Notes under the pieces: generated by a model
Database searches by the model: none
Seen by the model: only the letters and a program-made list of their open reading frames with translations
Told to the model about the DNA's origin: nothing
Origin: Dicyema japonicum
Lineage: Eukaryota > Dicyemida > Rhombozoa > Dicyemidae
Assembly: GCA_011109175.1 (NCBI GenBank)
Contig: RDEW01000043.1
Location: 248,001 to 312,000 of the forward strand
Reading direction: 5' to 3'
DNA length: 64,000 nt
Program-made: the position numbers and the translations under genes
In this document: in pieces, positions 10,677 to 22,384 of the stretch
Numbering within the stretch: position 1 is the first letter of the stretch
How the letters are laid out: the number at the start of each line of letters is the position of its first letter

Positions 10677-10985
10677 GTTAGTTAGTTTATTAACCCCAGC
10701 CTCACTAACTTGTAGGAGGCCAGCAGCTATTAAGTAGGACGCAGCAGATTTTGGTCGCTCCCATAGATCAGTCAGTTCCGGCATTGTGGAGAAACGTTGT
10801 GCCAATTCATGACATTAAATAGGTGATTTGTTGTCAACACGTGTAGGTTGCAAAAGGGACAGAATCATCGTATGTTGGTAGATGTGGATGGTGCCCACAT
10901 CGTATACGAGCCAGGTTCACTCGTACGTCCCTCGGAAGAGAGGATTCTTATTGGTCTATTAAAGGAAGGGGTCGCTGTAATATTT
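10677..10985 (+). repeat. Dispersed repeat R1, copy 2 (left half)
   Basis: Near-identical to 7100-7415 and interrupted at 10986 by a MULE. The right half resumes at 12503 with the same order of landmarks as copy 1 (CTTCGGATGCTT, GAAACAAAAT). Confidence 0.75.
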
Positions 10986-12492
10986 GGTACTAAGACATTT
11001 GGCCGACAGACGTTTAGCCGACAATTCAATCAACCATAAATGATCAATAAATACACTATGTATTTTAATAACGGTAAAAAATTGAATTTTCACAAACCAC
11101 TCGTGGAAAGAGAAAACTTCTGCATGATGGCTATGCGTACATTATGGATAGACAGAGAGACAATGTCATATATTGGAGATGTGAGCTGAAAGGAAAATGC
11201 AAAGGCAGAGTAAGAACTGTTAACGAAGAACTTAATGGAACTATGACACCACACGAACATCCACCAAATGCAGGACGTTTACATGCGCTGAAAACCGTCA
11301 ATACGATAAAGAAGAGAGCGAGAGATTCTGAAGAAACTACATCCACAGTTATCCAAAATTGTTTAAACACATACCCTATTGATGCTCCAAAAAGAAACCC
11401 TTCCACGTACTGTTCGACGACAGCGTACAGATCAAATACAAGACGGTAATGTTCTAACTGATGAACTTAAAAGTACTCTCAGAGGAGATGATTTTTTGCT
11501 ACACGATAGTTATGGATTGCTTATATTAACAACAGCAAGAAACCTTGATCTTATGTCTATGAAAGAACATTGGTTATGTGATGGTACTTTTGATTCAGCT
11601 CCATTAGGTTTTCAGTTATATACATGTTGCATTATGTGAAACATGTACGGTTCCATTAGTGTACGCTATTGCTCGAGAAAATCTCAACAAATGTATGAAC
11701 AAATATTTTCAACACTGAAAGAGAAAAGGCCACAATTGAATCCACTATCATTTACCATAGATTATGAGCGAGCAGCGATCAATGCTATCAACAGAATTTT
11801 TCCAAATGCAAATGTGTATGGCTGCTACTTTCACTTTGGGCAGTGTTTATGGCGAAAAATACAAAATCTAGGACTGCAGGCATGGTATAATGACCCAGCA
11901 AATGCAAACTTAATTAAAAGTATTCAAGCACTGGCATTTGTTCCTGTACCTCAAGTCATTAAGAGTTTCTGAGCGCTCCTTCAAACTATAGATGACGAGA
12001 CTGATGACGTGTTGGGAGATTTTCTGACCTATTTTGAACAACATGGATCGGAGCTTTGCAACGTGGAAAGGGAAGAGGACCATCGTTTAGTTTGGAAATA
12101 TGGAATGTATACGACAGACAGGCAGAAGGCCTTTCAAGAACTACGAATTCACTTGAAGGATGGCACAGATCTTTTTCACAAAGAGTGTCTATAAAACATC
12201 CGACCGTTTGTCGGCTTGTTACAAAAATACGAAAAAAACAGTCGGAGTGGGAGCTCACAGTAGTACAAATGATGGTCGGAATAACAATAAGACAAGTAAA
12301 GAAGAAGTACCAGGATTTGAACAAAAGGATAAACAGCATTATTGAAAAATATGATGAATACACTCCAGTAGAATTTTTGACTGCGTTTTCTCATAACCTT
12401 TAAGTAAATGTTTTTATCTTAAATTTTATCTCTGAATTTTAAAACTAGAATTTCCTGTCGGCCTAATATCTGTCGGCCAAATGTCTGGACAC
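10986..12492 (+). mobile_element. Mutator-like (MULE) transposon with FLYWCH domain
   Basis: The TIRs share AGACATTTGGCCGACAGA followed by a second GCCGACA (left about 10992-11023; right about 12456-12487 in reverse complement). The flanks are TGTAATATTT at 10976-10985 and 12493-12502, a perfect 10-bp target duplication (MULEs usually make 8-11 bp). The element is 1507 bp and sits inside repeat R1, so it inserted after that repeat. Confidence 0.88.
11074..12403 (+). pseudogene. MULE transposase with N-terminal FLYWCH zinc finger, frameshifted
   Basis: The frames together give a near-complete MULE transposase. The FLYWCH finger comes first (GKRKLLHDGYAYIMDRQ, YWRCELKGKCKGR, PHEHPP). The catalytic core follows: WLCDGTFDSAP (first Asp, about 11575), FTIDYERAAINA (second Asp, about 11755), YGCYFHFGQCLWR and TTNSLEGWH (Glu, about 12150). 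At least three shifts break it (about 11400-11430, near 11640 and about 12060-12160), and one stop lies near 11970. No ATG precedes the FLYWCH domain in frame. The conserved residues are all present, so decay is recent or the breaks are sequencing errors. Confidence 0.82.
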
Positions 12493-12502
12493 TGTAATAT
12501 TT

Positions 12503-12625
12503 TATCGTCTCCGAGTCTTCGGATGCTTTTCTTAGAAACAAAATAGTGTATCTGTTTCAGACGACTCCTGTCATTGGGGATGGAAGGAATGGATGATGAC
12601 ATTCGAGACAAATCACTGGTTGTCA
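12503..12625 (+). repeat. Dispersed repeat R1, copy 2 (right half)
   Basis: Continuation of the copy interrupted by the MULE. GAGTCTTCGGATGCTTTTC and TGTATCTGTTTCAGACGACT also occur at 7430-7480 and, diverged, at 22675-22730. Confidence 0.65.
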
Positions 12626-15290
12626 TAATAATTTTCCTTATGTTTTGCGGTTTGCATAGAGAGTGGCAGGGATGTTCTAGGCTGTAGGCTTGGGAGAGAA
12701 ACTGGAGGACTCTCATTTCCAGACTGGAAAAATCTTTGACTCCCAATGTAGATGATCAACAGGAGTTGATCTGAGCATCCAGTAATTATCCTGAGCGCGA
12801 TGTTTTGTACTTTTTGTAGTTTGTCAATAAAGTAAGAGAGGCAGAGTTGACCAGCAACTTGCATATTAATAGTTGTTCGAATGAATTGTTTATGATGGTT
12901 AGGGCTTCTTTGCTTTGGCCAAAGGAATCTCCTGACACAGCTTTAAGTATGTTGATCTTGCGGGAGGCCTTTGTACATTGTTCCTCCACATGTTTAGATA
13001 AAGTTAGTATTTGGTCATAAATAACTACAATTTTTTGGGACGTTTCGTAACGGCGAGTGTATGTGCATGAATTGTTAAAATGGTTGAAAATTTAGTTGGT
13101 GGCGGTTGGACGTGAATACTGTGACCGTGGATTTCGATGGAGAGGGGGATAGGTGGTTTGCTCCAAGCAACTCTTCAAGAGTGTTCAAGTGGATCTGAAC
13201 ATCCTCTTTTGCTTCGTTGACGTCTATGTTTTCAGAGTCAATAATCAAGTAATCCGCATACAATAGGAGTAGAGTCTTGGAATTGGTTGAATGTCACTTA
13301 TGTTCAAGTTGAATAAGGTAGGTGACAAATTGGAGCCTTGAGAAATTCTATTTGGAAGGAGCATGTATTGAGATAGACATGACATAAATTTAACTCGACT
13401 AATTCTTATAAAGAGGAAATTTGTTAGCTAATTCTGAGGACGTAAAAAAATTCGAGATAAGAATTTTGTCACATAGCACTTGTCTTTATGTTCGATCAAA
13501 CGTTTTGGTTAAATCAATTGATGCAATGATACTCCGTTTGGAAGGATTATAATTGTTGAAAACAGTATCGATATATTGAGTTAGGTTAAGAGATGTGTTT
13601 ATGATGAGTATTTTGGACGAAAGCCATGTTGAAAATCAGCGAAGGAAGATACTTCGAAATTAATTTCAAAACAACACGTTCAACAATATTCGATACTACA
13701 GATGGTAGTGAAATTGGTCTAAAAGATCCGGGATCCGAAGGATCATTCTTGGGCTTCAGGATTGGGATTATTTGGATTTTTTCCATAGTGCAGGAATTCT
13801 GAAAGTGTTTATGAAAACAGAACTATGTCTGTTATTGCTTTAAGTCCTTGCATACTCCGGTGATTTAAAAATGCAGATTCCATCAAGCCTATTGGTATGA
13901 GTGCTTTTTGCGTTTTTGATGAGTTTTTTGACATCAGACGTACTTATATAACCGGGTTTCCTTGAGAAGTTTGAACGTTTTTCATTTTGCATGGACGAGA
14001 GCATTTTTTCATATCCATGTGACTCACTTCTGCGTAGTGGTCCATTATGACATTTGCCTGATGAGTGAAATCACGTGGTGTTTGATTCTTGTCAATACTG
14101 GTGGCGTGGATTGTCTCCATTCTATTTTGTTTCGACTGAATTCTACGTAAAGTACCCCAAAAATCCTTTAGTTTTGTTCGGTGGTTAATTTTTGTGACGA
14201 AATTGTTCCATCGGCCCAATTTCCTCTTGTTGATTGATCGTAATTTCCTATTAAGTTGGATAGTTGGCCGTAGAAATTCTTGATTTTTTAAGTCGCCCTC
14301 TTGTATGAATATTTTCGATAATTTCCTTAGAAATTGGGATTATAGTCTGCAATGAGCTCTTGGAATGTTTCTTATCGGCACTGAGGATGATTTCATTGCG
14401 GCGTCAAGCGATTTGAAATTCTCAACGAAAAAGTCGGATAAAAATTTTTCTGTTTCTTCTCTGAATGAATCCCATTTTGCACGTTTGTAATTTTTTATAG
14501 TTTTCCGGTGCCTAACAATAAGCGAGAGTAGTTCGATTGACAGTAGAATTGGATTATGGTCCGAGTGTAGGTCATATACAATTTTCCAAAATATCGCCGA
14601 AGATAGTGATGAAGAACATAATGTGTGGTCAGGAGATGTATTGGAGTGTCCAGGTCTGGAAGCTGCTCGAGTGTGTGATTTTCTGTCATTGAGGATTACT
14701 AATTGTTCTAATTGAGAGATGACCTGAAACCCCCTTTCATTACTCTTTAGGTCGATTAGCCAGAGAGGATCTTTTGCATTTAGGTCGCCGCAGATTATCA
14801 CATTTTCAATCTTTTGCAATTCAGTTAGATTTGGGGAGTAATGTTTTATACTGGGACTTGGTGGCGGGATGTAAATATTTACAAATGTATACCTTTATTT
14901 TCACCAAGACGGAAGTAAGTTTGATGTGATCGTCATCTTCAAACAGAGCTTGTGTCTGAGCGGAAGTATCGGAGAATGGAATAGATTTGTGTATGTATGA
15001 GAACACCGCTCCTCTGTTTGAATTCGGTCGATCACGGCGGACAATTGAGTAGTCCTTGTAGTGTGAAGCACTGACTTTCTTGATAGCTTCGTTTTCCTGT
15101 AGCATGGCAATATCAATTTTGTGGGAAGTTAGAAATGCAAAAAGTTCATTTGATTTGTGTGTGAGGCCGTTTATGTTGAATTGCATGATATTGAGGAATT
15201 TCCCGTTCTTATGGAGCCTGGGGTTCTGTTCGATGTCCCCAGCAAGGATTAGAAGTAGCCAATCCGATCTTTGAGAGTGAAAGCTGCGCG
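12626..15290 (-). mobile_element. Jockey-like non-LTR retrotransposon, nearly full coding length, decayed
   Basis: Minus-strand order is endonuclease then RT. The APE endonuclease N-part lies at 14821-15186 (FNINGLTHKSNELFAFL, DIAMLQEN). The C-part lies at 14340-14819 (IICGDLNAKDPLW, SPDHTL, DLHSDHNPILLSI), with the catalytic Asp/Asn and SDH visible. RT fingers at 13586-13786 read SFRPISLPSVVSNIVERV. The palm at 13075-13263 is YADYLII, the second catalytic Asp being Tyr. The C-terminal block at 12613-12864 includes LQKVQNIALRIITGC. Multiple shifts; the mutated palm box rules out activity. Confidence 0.75.
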
Positions 15291-15299
15291 CCCGCTCAA

Positions 15300-15975
15300 T
15301 ACCGCCATCATCCAGTCCGACTTCCCAGAGGTCGAAGAGGTTGACAGGGGAATAGTTGTGGTTCTTTTAGTTGCCAGATTGATACTGGTATCCAATTTCT
15401 CCATGTGATGGTGAACCACGTTGAAAATTTCGTGGTTATAGGAGACATTTTGGAAATGGATCTAATATGATGGAAATGGATCTGATATGACAAAAGTCTC
15501 AGTCCATTGAGGTTAAAAAAACGTTTTTTATCCCTATTTTTAATTTTTTTCTTATTTTTGCGCAAAATTGAAGAGCCACAAACAGAATTTATGAACTCAA
15601 AGAGCAAACAGAATTTAGAACTCAGAGCCACGGTTGCCGTCGCAAGGGAACCAGAAGTTTCGACCACGAGTGGAACAAACAAGGATCCTGTACTTTGCTC
15701 GTTTTGTCCTCTCGGTCTTTTCATCTGCAGAGCAGGCTCCAGAGGGACTCTGATGTAGGTTGCAAGGGGCGAATGTGTCGGTACATGTGACTCCCAGACA
15801 AAAAGATTCCCGACTTCAAAATGGAAGATGGTATTCTCGTCGGGTCGTTTTCCGTCAGTCTGTAAAGGCCGACTAGTTAGAGCATAGAAAGGGTGTCCGG
15901 CAGCGTCTAAAAGTCGTCTAACGACTTCGTTCAGTAAATCGAATTAGCTACTCACGTGATCTCAACATGCTCCAA
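15300..15975 (-). mobile_element. YLDD-family 3' portion, copy G
   Basis: Reverse complement of 15975-15740 reads DLLNEVVRRLLDAAG, then TDGKRPDENTIFHFEVGN, then VWESHV, the candidate nuclease block (RPD ... W-D/E). The 15308-15724 frame continues with KRPRGQ ... SLFVPLVVETSGS, corresponding to the FVPL-IET-G block in other copies. It ends within ~20 bp of the Jockey element on the same strand. Confidence 0.6.
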
Positions 15976-16080
15976 AGTGACCTCATTGGTACGATATTCC
16001 TTCCTTGAGTTCTCACAAGCATGTATAGGGCTAGAACAGAATTCTCATAGTTTCACAATCACGCTTTATAATTCTTGTTG

Positions 16081-16520
16081 ATTAGTTATTCCAGAGGCAC
16101 TGAAAAAGAGTTCTTTCGGGAAGTCCATTGTTCACATACTTCGAATGATTTTTTGGTTAACTTCATGGCATTTGTCTAGGAAACAAATGTTCTCCACAAG
16201 GCGAATGCATATGAAATGCATTCCTCAATACAAGGCTAGACAGTTTCTAGGAGAGGATGACTTCCGATCTTTCATAAGTGGAAATCTTTGCCAGTGTATT
16301 TGGTCAGGAGAAGGCCCTTCAACAACTATGTCGTGCCAGAAGGATTCGTTGCTTCACGGATGGGATACCTTTGGCGAAAATTGACTTTGCTGAAAAGCCC
16401 ATCTTTCGGATTCGAACTCACGAAGGTCAGATCCGATGTAATCAGATACTGCGTTCAGCCAAGAAGACTATCCATAATAAAAAATCCCATAAATGTCAAA
16501 TATGACAGAAAATCAATTTT
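16081..16520 (+). other. Unrecognised coding-like stretch upstream of MDH
   Basis: Overlapping plus-strand frames at 16145-16384 and 16278-16505 look protein-like. One reads FGQEKALQQLCRARRIRC, the other KCIPQYKARQFLGEDDFRS. A possible 24-nt intron (GTTAAC...GTCTAG) lies at about 16157-16180. I recognise no family and cannot fix exons. It could be a short-intron host gene or a retroelement remnant. Confidence 0.25.
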
Positions 16521-16628
16521 AAATTTAAAATTAGTTTTTTTTTTTTAATAAAAAATGAATTAAATAAAAAGTCATTTTTTCACAAAACTATTAAAATTCA
16601 AATTTAATAAAATACTAGGTCAGGTAGA

Positions 16629-17692
16629 ATGGTTGGAACTGTGAGTGTTTAACTAAATTTAAGTCATATACGGTCGCAGTTCTTGGAGCTTGTGGAGGGA
16701 TTGGCCAGCCTTTGTGCTTGCTTTTAAAGTCATATGGGAATCTTATTGGACAACTCAACCTTTACGATGTAGTAGATCCTGCTGGTGTGCAGAGGACTTG
16801 TCTCACATTAATACAAATAGCTTGATAAGAAGCTTCACGGCTAACCAACTCAATGAAGCCCTAACAGGGGCAGACGTGGTTGTAATACCTGCTGGAGTTC
16901 CAAGAAAACCAGGTCTGGCTTGTCTTCATTTTAAGACATGTTGAGAAACGATTTGTTCAAGATCAATGCAAAAATAGTCAATAGCCTTATTGAAAGAGTG
17001 GCTCAGTACTGTCCTCAGGCCATGGTAGCCATCATAACCAATCCAGTAACCACGTGTTAATAATTTAGGTCAACTCAATGGTTCCTTTGGCAGCTGCTTC
17101 GTTATCAAATAAGGGAATAGATTCATCCAATCGACTTCTTGGAGTCACGACTCTCGATATCATTAGAACCTCGACTTTTCTGGCTAGAAAATTTGTATTC
17201 ATTAAACGGAGATCTCTAGGGACGTGATCCTAATGACATAAATGGGGTATGTATTGGTGGACATTCGGGGGCCACCATTGTGCCTCTGATAAGTGACCAA
17301 TCTCTGAATATCAGTGAAATCAATGAACTATCCCATAAAATCCGTGATGCTGGCACAGCCGTTGTAAATGCCAAGAATGGAAGCGTTGATACTAGTTTGT
17401 CTATTTTTAGGGATCCGCGACCCTTTCTATGGCTTTGGCAGGGTTTAGAACTGTCAATGCGATTCTTCGTGGACTTTCTGGAGAGAAAGGGGTCAAAGAA
17501 TGCGCATTTGTTAAATCTGAGCTTACTTCGGCCTCATATTTTGCCTCCCTTGTTGAATTTGGACTTGATGGAATCAACGTGCTTCCTCTCCCAGAGTTGA
17601 CTGAACATCAGCAAAAAATGCTTGACGAAGCTTTGCCAATTCTCGAAACTGACATTCAAAAGGGTCTTGATTTTTTCAATCAAACAAGCTGA
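16629..17692 (+). CDS. MDH2: Malate dehydrogenase, mitochondrial type, five ultra-short introns
   Basis: NAD-dependent malate/oxaloacetate interconversion. Introns at 16641-16663, 16913-16935, 17046-17068 (23 nt each), 17195-17219 (25) and 17395-17420 (26) all restore the frame. Seen in order: the Rossmann motif [30 protein letters not shown] with the substrate-binding Arg, MLRNDLF (second Arg), [20 protein letters not shown], and [11 protein letters not shown] with the catalytic His. Length is about 314 codons, close to a mature mitochondrial MDH; no targeting peptide is visible, so a 5' exon may be missed. One base is missing near 16785-16788 between DPAG and AEDLSH. The family assignment is very secure; the mitochondrial subtype is good. 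Confidence 0.9.
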
Positions 17693-18594
17693 CTTTACTA
17701 ATTATTTTTTTACTTTTCTGGTTAACTAACACATTTTGGTTTTAAAAATAATTAATTTTTGAAGTTGGTCGATTATGGTACAGCTGTGGCATTACCCTCT
17801 ATGTGATTGTATATGACTTATTATGGACACAACCTCTTCCTTTTTGATTTGTCTAACCCGAATTTGTTAGGCGAGGAACCAAAATAGTGTCAAATTCGGG
17901 TCATTCATCTTCTCATTAAAAATGATATTTTTTGTTTGTAATAAATTTTTTTTTCGGGTTATATATAATTTGATTCCATTATACACACCTTTGGTTGCGG
18001 TTTATTTGTCATCATTGCTACTAATTAGAGCCGTCAAACCTCATCCAATAATTCACTAGAGCCTTACTAACAAACAGGAGGCTACCGCCCTTTAAGGATC
18101 CAGTTTCAACTATCAGGTTTGTCCCCGGGGTTAAGACAATGATCAATTTGATTCATGAATTTGTTCGTATCTTGATATATTTGGGGCAAATATAAAAATG
18201 ATAAATAGCAGTTCACCTCATGTGGCGGCTTTGGACCAGTTGATTGACATAGGAAGGAATTCAAATATCGCATTGTGATCTAGCGAATGAATCGCAAAAG
18301 CGGCGATGTGCGAACACAACAGTAACCACTACTTTGCAAACTATTTGATAATTGTTCTGTTGGTGATAGAGTAAACTTGAAACACTTACTAATGAAATTA
18401 TAAAAAAATTATGCCAGTGTGGAATTATTACAGATTGCTGGAAATGTGCGATTATTATTAAAGCTTCTGTAAGATATTCAGCAAATGTCTTAGCATCTGA
18501 TAATTTTCGACATTAAACGTTTTGGTTTGACAGTTGTTTTGTTGTGAGAAAAGCACCTAAAAAGAACGTCCCCATTTCGAGGAAAATGTACTGA
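17693..18594. other. AT-rich spacer between MDH and copy A
   Basis: No conserved frame found. Contains a perfect 11-bp inverted repeat at 17856-17901. The right half (18050-18590) may be 5' sequence of the YLDD element, but I cannot show it. Confidence 0.35.
17856..17901. other. Perfect inverted repeat / hairpin
   Basis: ACCCGAATTTG (17856-17866) and CAAATTCGGGT (17891-17901) are exact reverse complements around a 24-base loop. No terminal duplication or RNA-gene box was seen nearby. Confidence 0.45.
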
Positions 18595-20870
18595 CCAAGT
18601 CATCTGAGATATGTTCATCCTGTCAAGCGTGAGATCTCCTGCTCTGCTTGTGGAGATTTCTTCCACCTCTAGTGTATCAAGCTATCCCAAGCCGCAGCAA
18701 GCGTGCTTGGAGTATGGCACTGCCAGTCATGCATCGGCCTATGTACCCCGTGCCCACGCCACTATTAACTCTCCCGTTAATTACCATCAACCACGGACCC
18801 AGAAATTTCTTACGCCTCATCTCTGAGTTACGTTCTTCACGGACTATCCCTGTGAAGATCCCCAAGGCCGTACGACCTGTGGTTGCGAAGGCCCTTTCCA
18901 AAACGATCGAAGATGCTCTCCGGCTTAACGAAGTACAGGATTGGGAGAGCTTATTCAGTTTTGCGCCTTTCACACTGGGGCTTGATCGAGATGGTCACGG
19001 AAAGGAGTCTCTCGCTACCACCATGAGACCAACATTCGTTCTTTTATGGGAGGAACCCACATCCCCAGTTGTTCCACAGCTTTTAACCTACGCCAGAGAC
19101 ACGTGGTGCGAACGAGGAAGTCGAAGGGTTCCGTCTCAAGAGAACTGTTCGGTCAAAGGTGGTACTTGCGCTGCCATCAGAGCGCTCTCCTCAAGTGGAC
19201 TTAGAAAACCGACTCCCGACGCCTACAATATTTTACTGAACAAACATCCCCTGTCACCTCATAACTTACGTCCAGTCGCTCCTCCATTTGGAGAGAGTCC
19301 CCTGACTGCATCAAACGATAAAGTTCACCTCCCAATACGGAATTTTTCCCCTAGTAGCAGTGGCGGGATCGACAGAATGAGACCTGGCTATCTGAAAGAT
19401 CTAACCTCTTTATCAGTAGAGACCAGGGACTTTGTCTTATGAATTCAATTACTTCACTTATGAACCGCATCCTGTCTGGATTACTTCCCGAAGTTATCCG
19501 CCATGTTCTGTTCTCCGCCAATTCGATAAGAAGTGGGCTGAGTACGACTGGTTGCGGTTGGGTTTGTCTTCAGAAGACTGGCTGCTAAGATTGCCTCCAG
19601 ACATTCTATTCCACTCTTCACACCATTCTTGAACCCATTTCAAATAAGCGTTGGTGTTCGCCTGGGATGCGAGCCTGCTGTTCATTCAGTGAAGACATTC
19701 CTAAACCGCAGTATGGAAGATTCACAGGAACCATGTCCTGGTCAAACTGGACATCAAGAACGACTTCAATAGTTTAAGGAGGGACAATATCTTGGAGGCG
19801 TGTATTGAGAGATGCCATAATATTTTCAATTTTGTAAATCAGTCATACAGCCTACATTTATCCTTACTTTTCGGGGACTACCAAATTCCTTCGTATTCCA
19901 AGAGTGCAACAGGGAGATCCTCTTGGACCCCTATTATTTTGCCTTGCATTTGCGAAAATCACCAAACTTCCGTGCTCGCCCTTCAAACTATGGTATCTGG
20001 ATGATGTCGTTCTCGGAGGACCCCCATATACTGTTTTCCGGGATTTGGAGGTGATAATTCCAGCACTTTTGGAAGCTGGACTGGAATTAAATTAAACTAA
20101 ATGAGAAATATACAATTGTGGACTTTCATAAGATAAGTATTTAAAAGCTGTGTCATCTTTCGCGAATTTACTACCTGGAATTATGAAGCTTGGAATTTGC
20201 AACCTTGTAGACGTTTTTCTCCTTGAATATCTCTCTTAGTTAATGGCCTGTAACACCCTTGTCAAGAGGATTCTACACTCCCTCTCTGAATTCTCTATTG
20301 ACCAGGACGCCGGTCATGCTCGTGAGGCCTGGAGCCGTACTTATCGCTTTCTGCTTTTGCGTTCTCTCAGCGGGGCCTGGATGATACTGTATGCCGGAAT
20401 TCTTTCGAAGATTTGTTAGTGTCATCAAGCCAACATCGCCGTGCCTGTTTGTTGTCGTGTCTTCCAAGAGCGGGGCCTGGTTCAACGGCGTTCCCAATGA
20501 AATTTTGGGTACTTTTCTGGATGATGAATGCGCCCGTATTGGGATCTCATTACGACTGGGATTAAAAGTCTGTATTTCGCATCCGTGCCGATGCGGATAA
20601 CAGATCAACTGTTGGCCCTACACCTTCTCTCCTGCAGGAAAAGTGCACAGATTTCCCAGACACATGGCCTTGAACGAACTCGTTAGGCGAGCTTTGGACG
20701 CTGCCGGACCCCCTATATGCTCGAACTAGTCGGTCTTTGCAGGCGTGACGGAAAACAACCAGATGGGATGGCAATCTTCCCTTTTGAAGTTTGTAAACCT
20801 CATGTATGGGACGTCATCTGCATTGACACACTTGCCCCTTGTAACCTTAATAAATTATTATTAACCCAAG
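18595..20870 (+). mobile_element. YLDD-family retroelement, most complete copy (A)
   Basis: Plus-strand order of parts. A PHD-like finger (ISCSACGDFFHL, then VWHCQSC; about 18630-18740). A conserved pre-RT region (PVKIPKAVRPVVAKALS; FAPFTLGLDRDG). RT with PSSSGGIDRMRPGYLKDL (about 19350), VAVGFVFRRLAAKI (about 19550), VQQGDPLGPLLF (about 19900) and WYLDD (19994-20005). A SGAWFNGVPN...LDDECARIG block (about 20470-20540). A Cys/His knuckle (SHPCRCG). LNELVRRALDAAG and PDG...WDV...IDTLAP, the candidate restriction-like nuclease (20655-20840). Ends in AATAAATTATTATTAA. No APE endonuclease is seen. Several frameshifts, so not active as read. Confidence 0.72.
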
Positions 20871-20884
20871 AACACCAATATTTA

Positions 20885-21118
20885 ATTTAATTACTAAAGA
20901 TCACAGAACCGGACCTACGCCTCTGGAGGCCCTTATGAGACTAGACTCCAGATCACGGGAAGAAGGCCCTGAAAATTCAAGCAGCCGTCCTGTACGTTCA
21001 TTCGCGGGCACGAAGGAAGAACACCAGGCAAAGATGAGGTCTTTGTTAGAATGCATCGGTATCACGTGATAATAGTTTGGTTTAACGTGGTCTTGGGAAA
21101 TATAAAAAAATTAATTAA
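20885..21118 (+). mobile_element. Jockey-like 3' end with terminal hairpin
   Basis: Parallel to 28085-28310 and 34150-34430: CTCTGGAGGCCCT, ACTAGACTCCAG, the GGGCACGAAGGAAG block, then ATCACG...CGTGGTC at 21061-21092 and an A-rich end. 5'-truncated copy. Confidence 0.6.
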
Positions 21119-21199
21119 GTGATCTTGCATAAGACACGTCGTGGCTGTGTATTGTTGAGAGTTGCACTCCCTGCAACAGGGAAGCAAATCCCTCTCCAG

Positions 21200-22210
21200 G
21201 GTCTTCAAGTGATGAGGGTATTAGTTTTTTTAGTTCTCGAGATTACTAATAGTAGTGGCTGTCGAGACCTGAATGTCGCGGATTCTTTGTTTGTTCGTCC
21301 AGGACAGATTGATTCTCCATGACGCACAGGCATAGCTGACAGATGGCTCAATGAATTGTTTGTACAACAATTTCAAAGCCGGGAAAGGGGTTTTAATGCC
21401 ACCGAAAATAGTTTTGATTATCCCTAGCATTCTTGAGCAGCAACCAGAGATGCCGTCACGTGAGATGAAAAGGACATGTGTATGTCGAAGGTGATCCCCA
21501 AGATTTTCAGTCTCTTCGTAAAAGGTATTTTTGACTGGTTGATAAATATATCCACTGTCGTTTGTCAAGTCGTTTGTCTGAGGTAAATAAGGACGAAGAA
21601 GATTTTTCTGTAGATTTATCAAGCCGGTTATAAATTAGCCAAATTTGAATTTTGTGAAGGTATTCTTGTAGTCTTTCTGATGCCTTTAGGTCATTATTAT
21701 CGGGTTGTGGTAAATCGGACATGTATAAGTTAAATAAGTCGGGAGATAAAGGGGAACCTTGTGGGACACCATTGAGTAGTAATCTTGAAACTGATTTTGT
21801 CCCATCCATGTATACCCGGGCCCTTCTTCCATTGATGAAGTTAGCAAGCCAAAGTTTATATTGAGGTTGACGGGGAGGGAAAACAATTTCCGGGTTAGGG
21901 TTTCCTTGAGACAGAATCGAAGGTTTTTTGTAAATAGATCGAGCAAACTTTTTAAAGTTGCGAAGATTTATGTTAAAGTTTTCAAAGATAAATTGGTTGA
22001 AAGAAGTGAGGTGTGTAGAGGTTGAATAACCCCATCTGAATCTATGTTGTGAGGACGAAAAAAGAAGGGACGGGGTTATAAGATTATGTATCAGTTTTTC
22101 TAATAATTTTGATAAGGTTATTTGTAAAGAGATTGGTCGAAATGATGTAGGATTGTCCTTAAGCATCTCAGGCTTAAGGATTGGGCGTATATATATGATA
22201 GTTTCCAAAT
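21200..22210 (-). mobile_element. Jockey-like RT with internal deletion
   Basis: Minus strand 21507-22208 is open for 233 codons. It includes SFRPISLQITLSKLLEKLI (fingers), KLWLANFINGRRARVYMDG and GVPQGSPLSPDLFNLYMSDL (palm). The YADD box is missing: after SDLPQP the frame jumps straight to the region downstream of the active site (LQEYLHKIQIWL). 21230-21622 continues as RT C-terminus (KLLYKQFIEPSVSYACASW). An intact frame without the active site suggests a deletion, not slow decay. Confidence 0.68.
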
Positions 22211-22384
22211 ATTTGGAGTGGTATTGAATAGTTGAAAATCACTGTGATTGTATCAATCGCAATGGGTCCAAGGTGTTTTAGCAAAATACCAGATATAATC
22301 AGGCCCACATGAGAGGAAGAATTCATCCTCTTCAAACCTCACTGACATCTGAATGTGAGATAAAGTTGTTTCTGTAGAAGTGGA

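Noticed and set aside
12176-12394. Minus-strand frames rich in Tyr/Phe/Leu resembling a membrane protein
   Set aside because: Antisense of the MULE transposase C-terminus.
16405-16475. tRNA-like B-box on the minus strand (GAGTTCGAATCC)
   Set aside because: No T-stem, anticodon stem or acceptor pairing could be drawn around it.
18677-18973. 98-codon minus-strand frame
   Set aside because: Antisense shadow of the YLDD copy A coding region, whose plus strand carries the conserved motifs.
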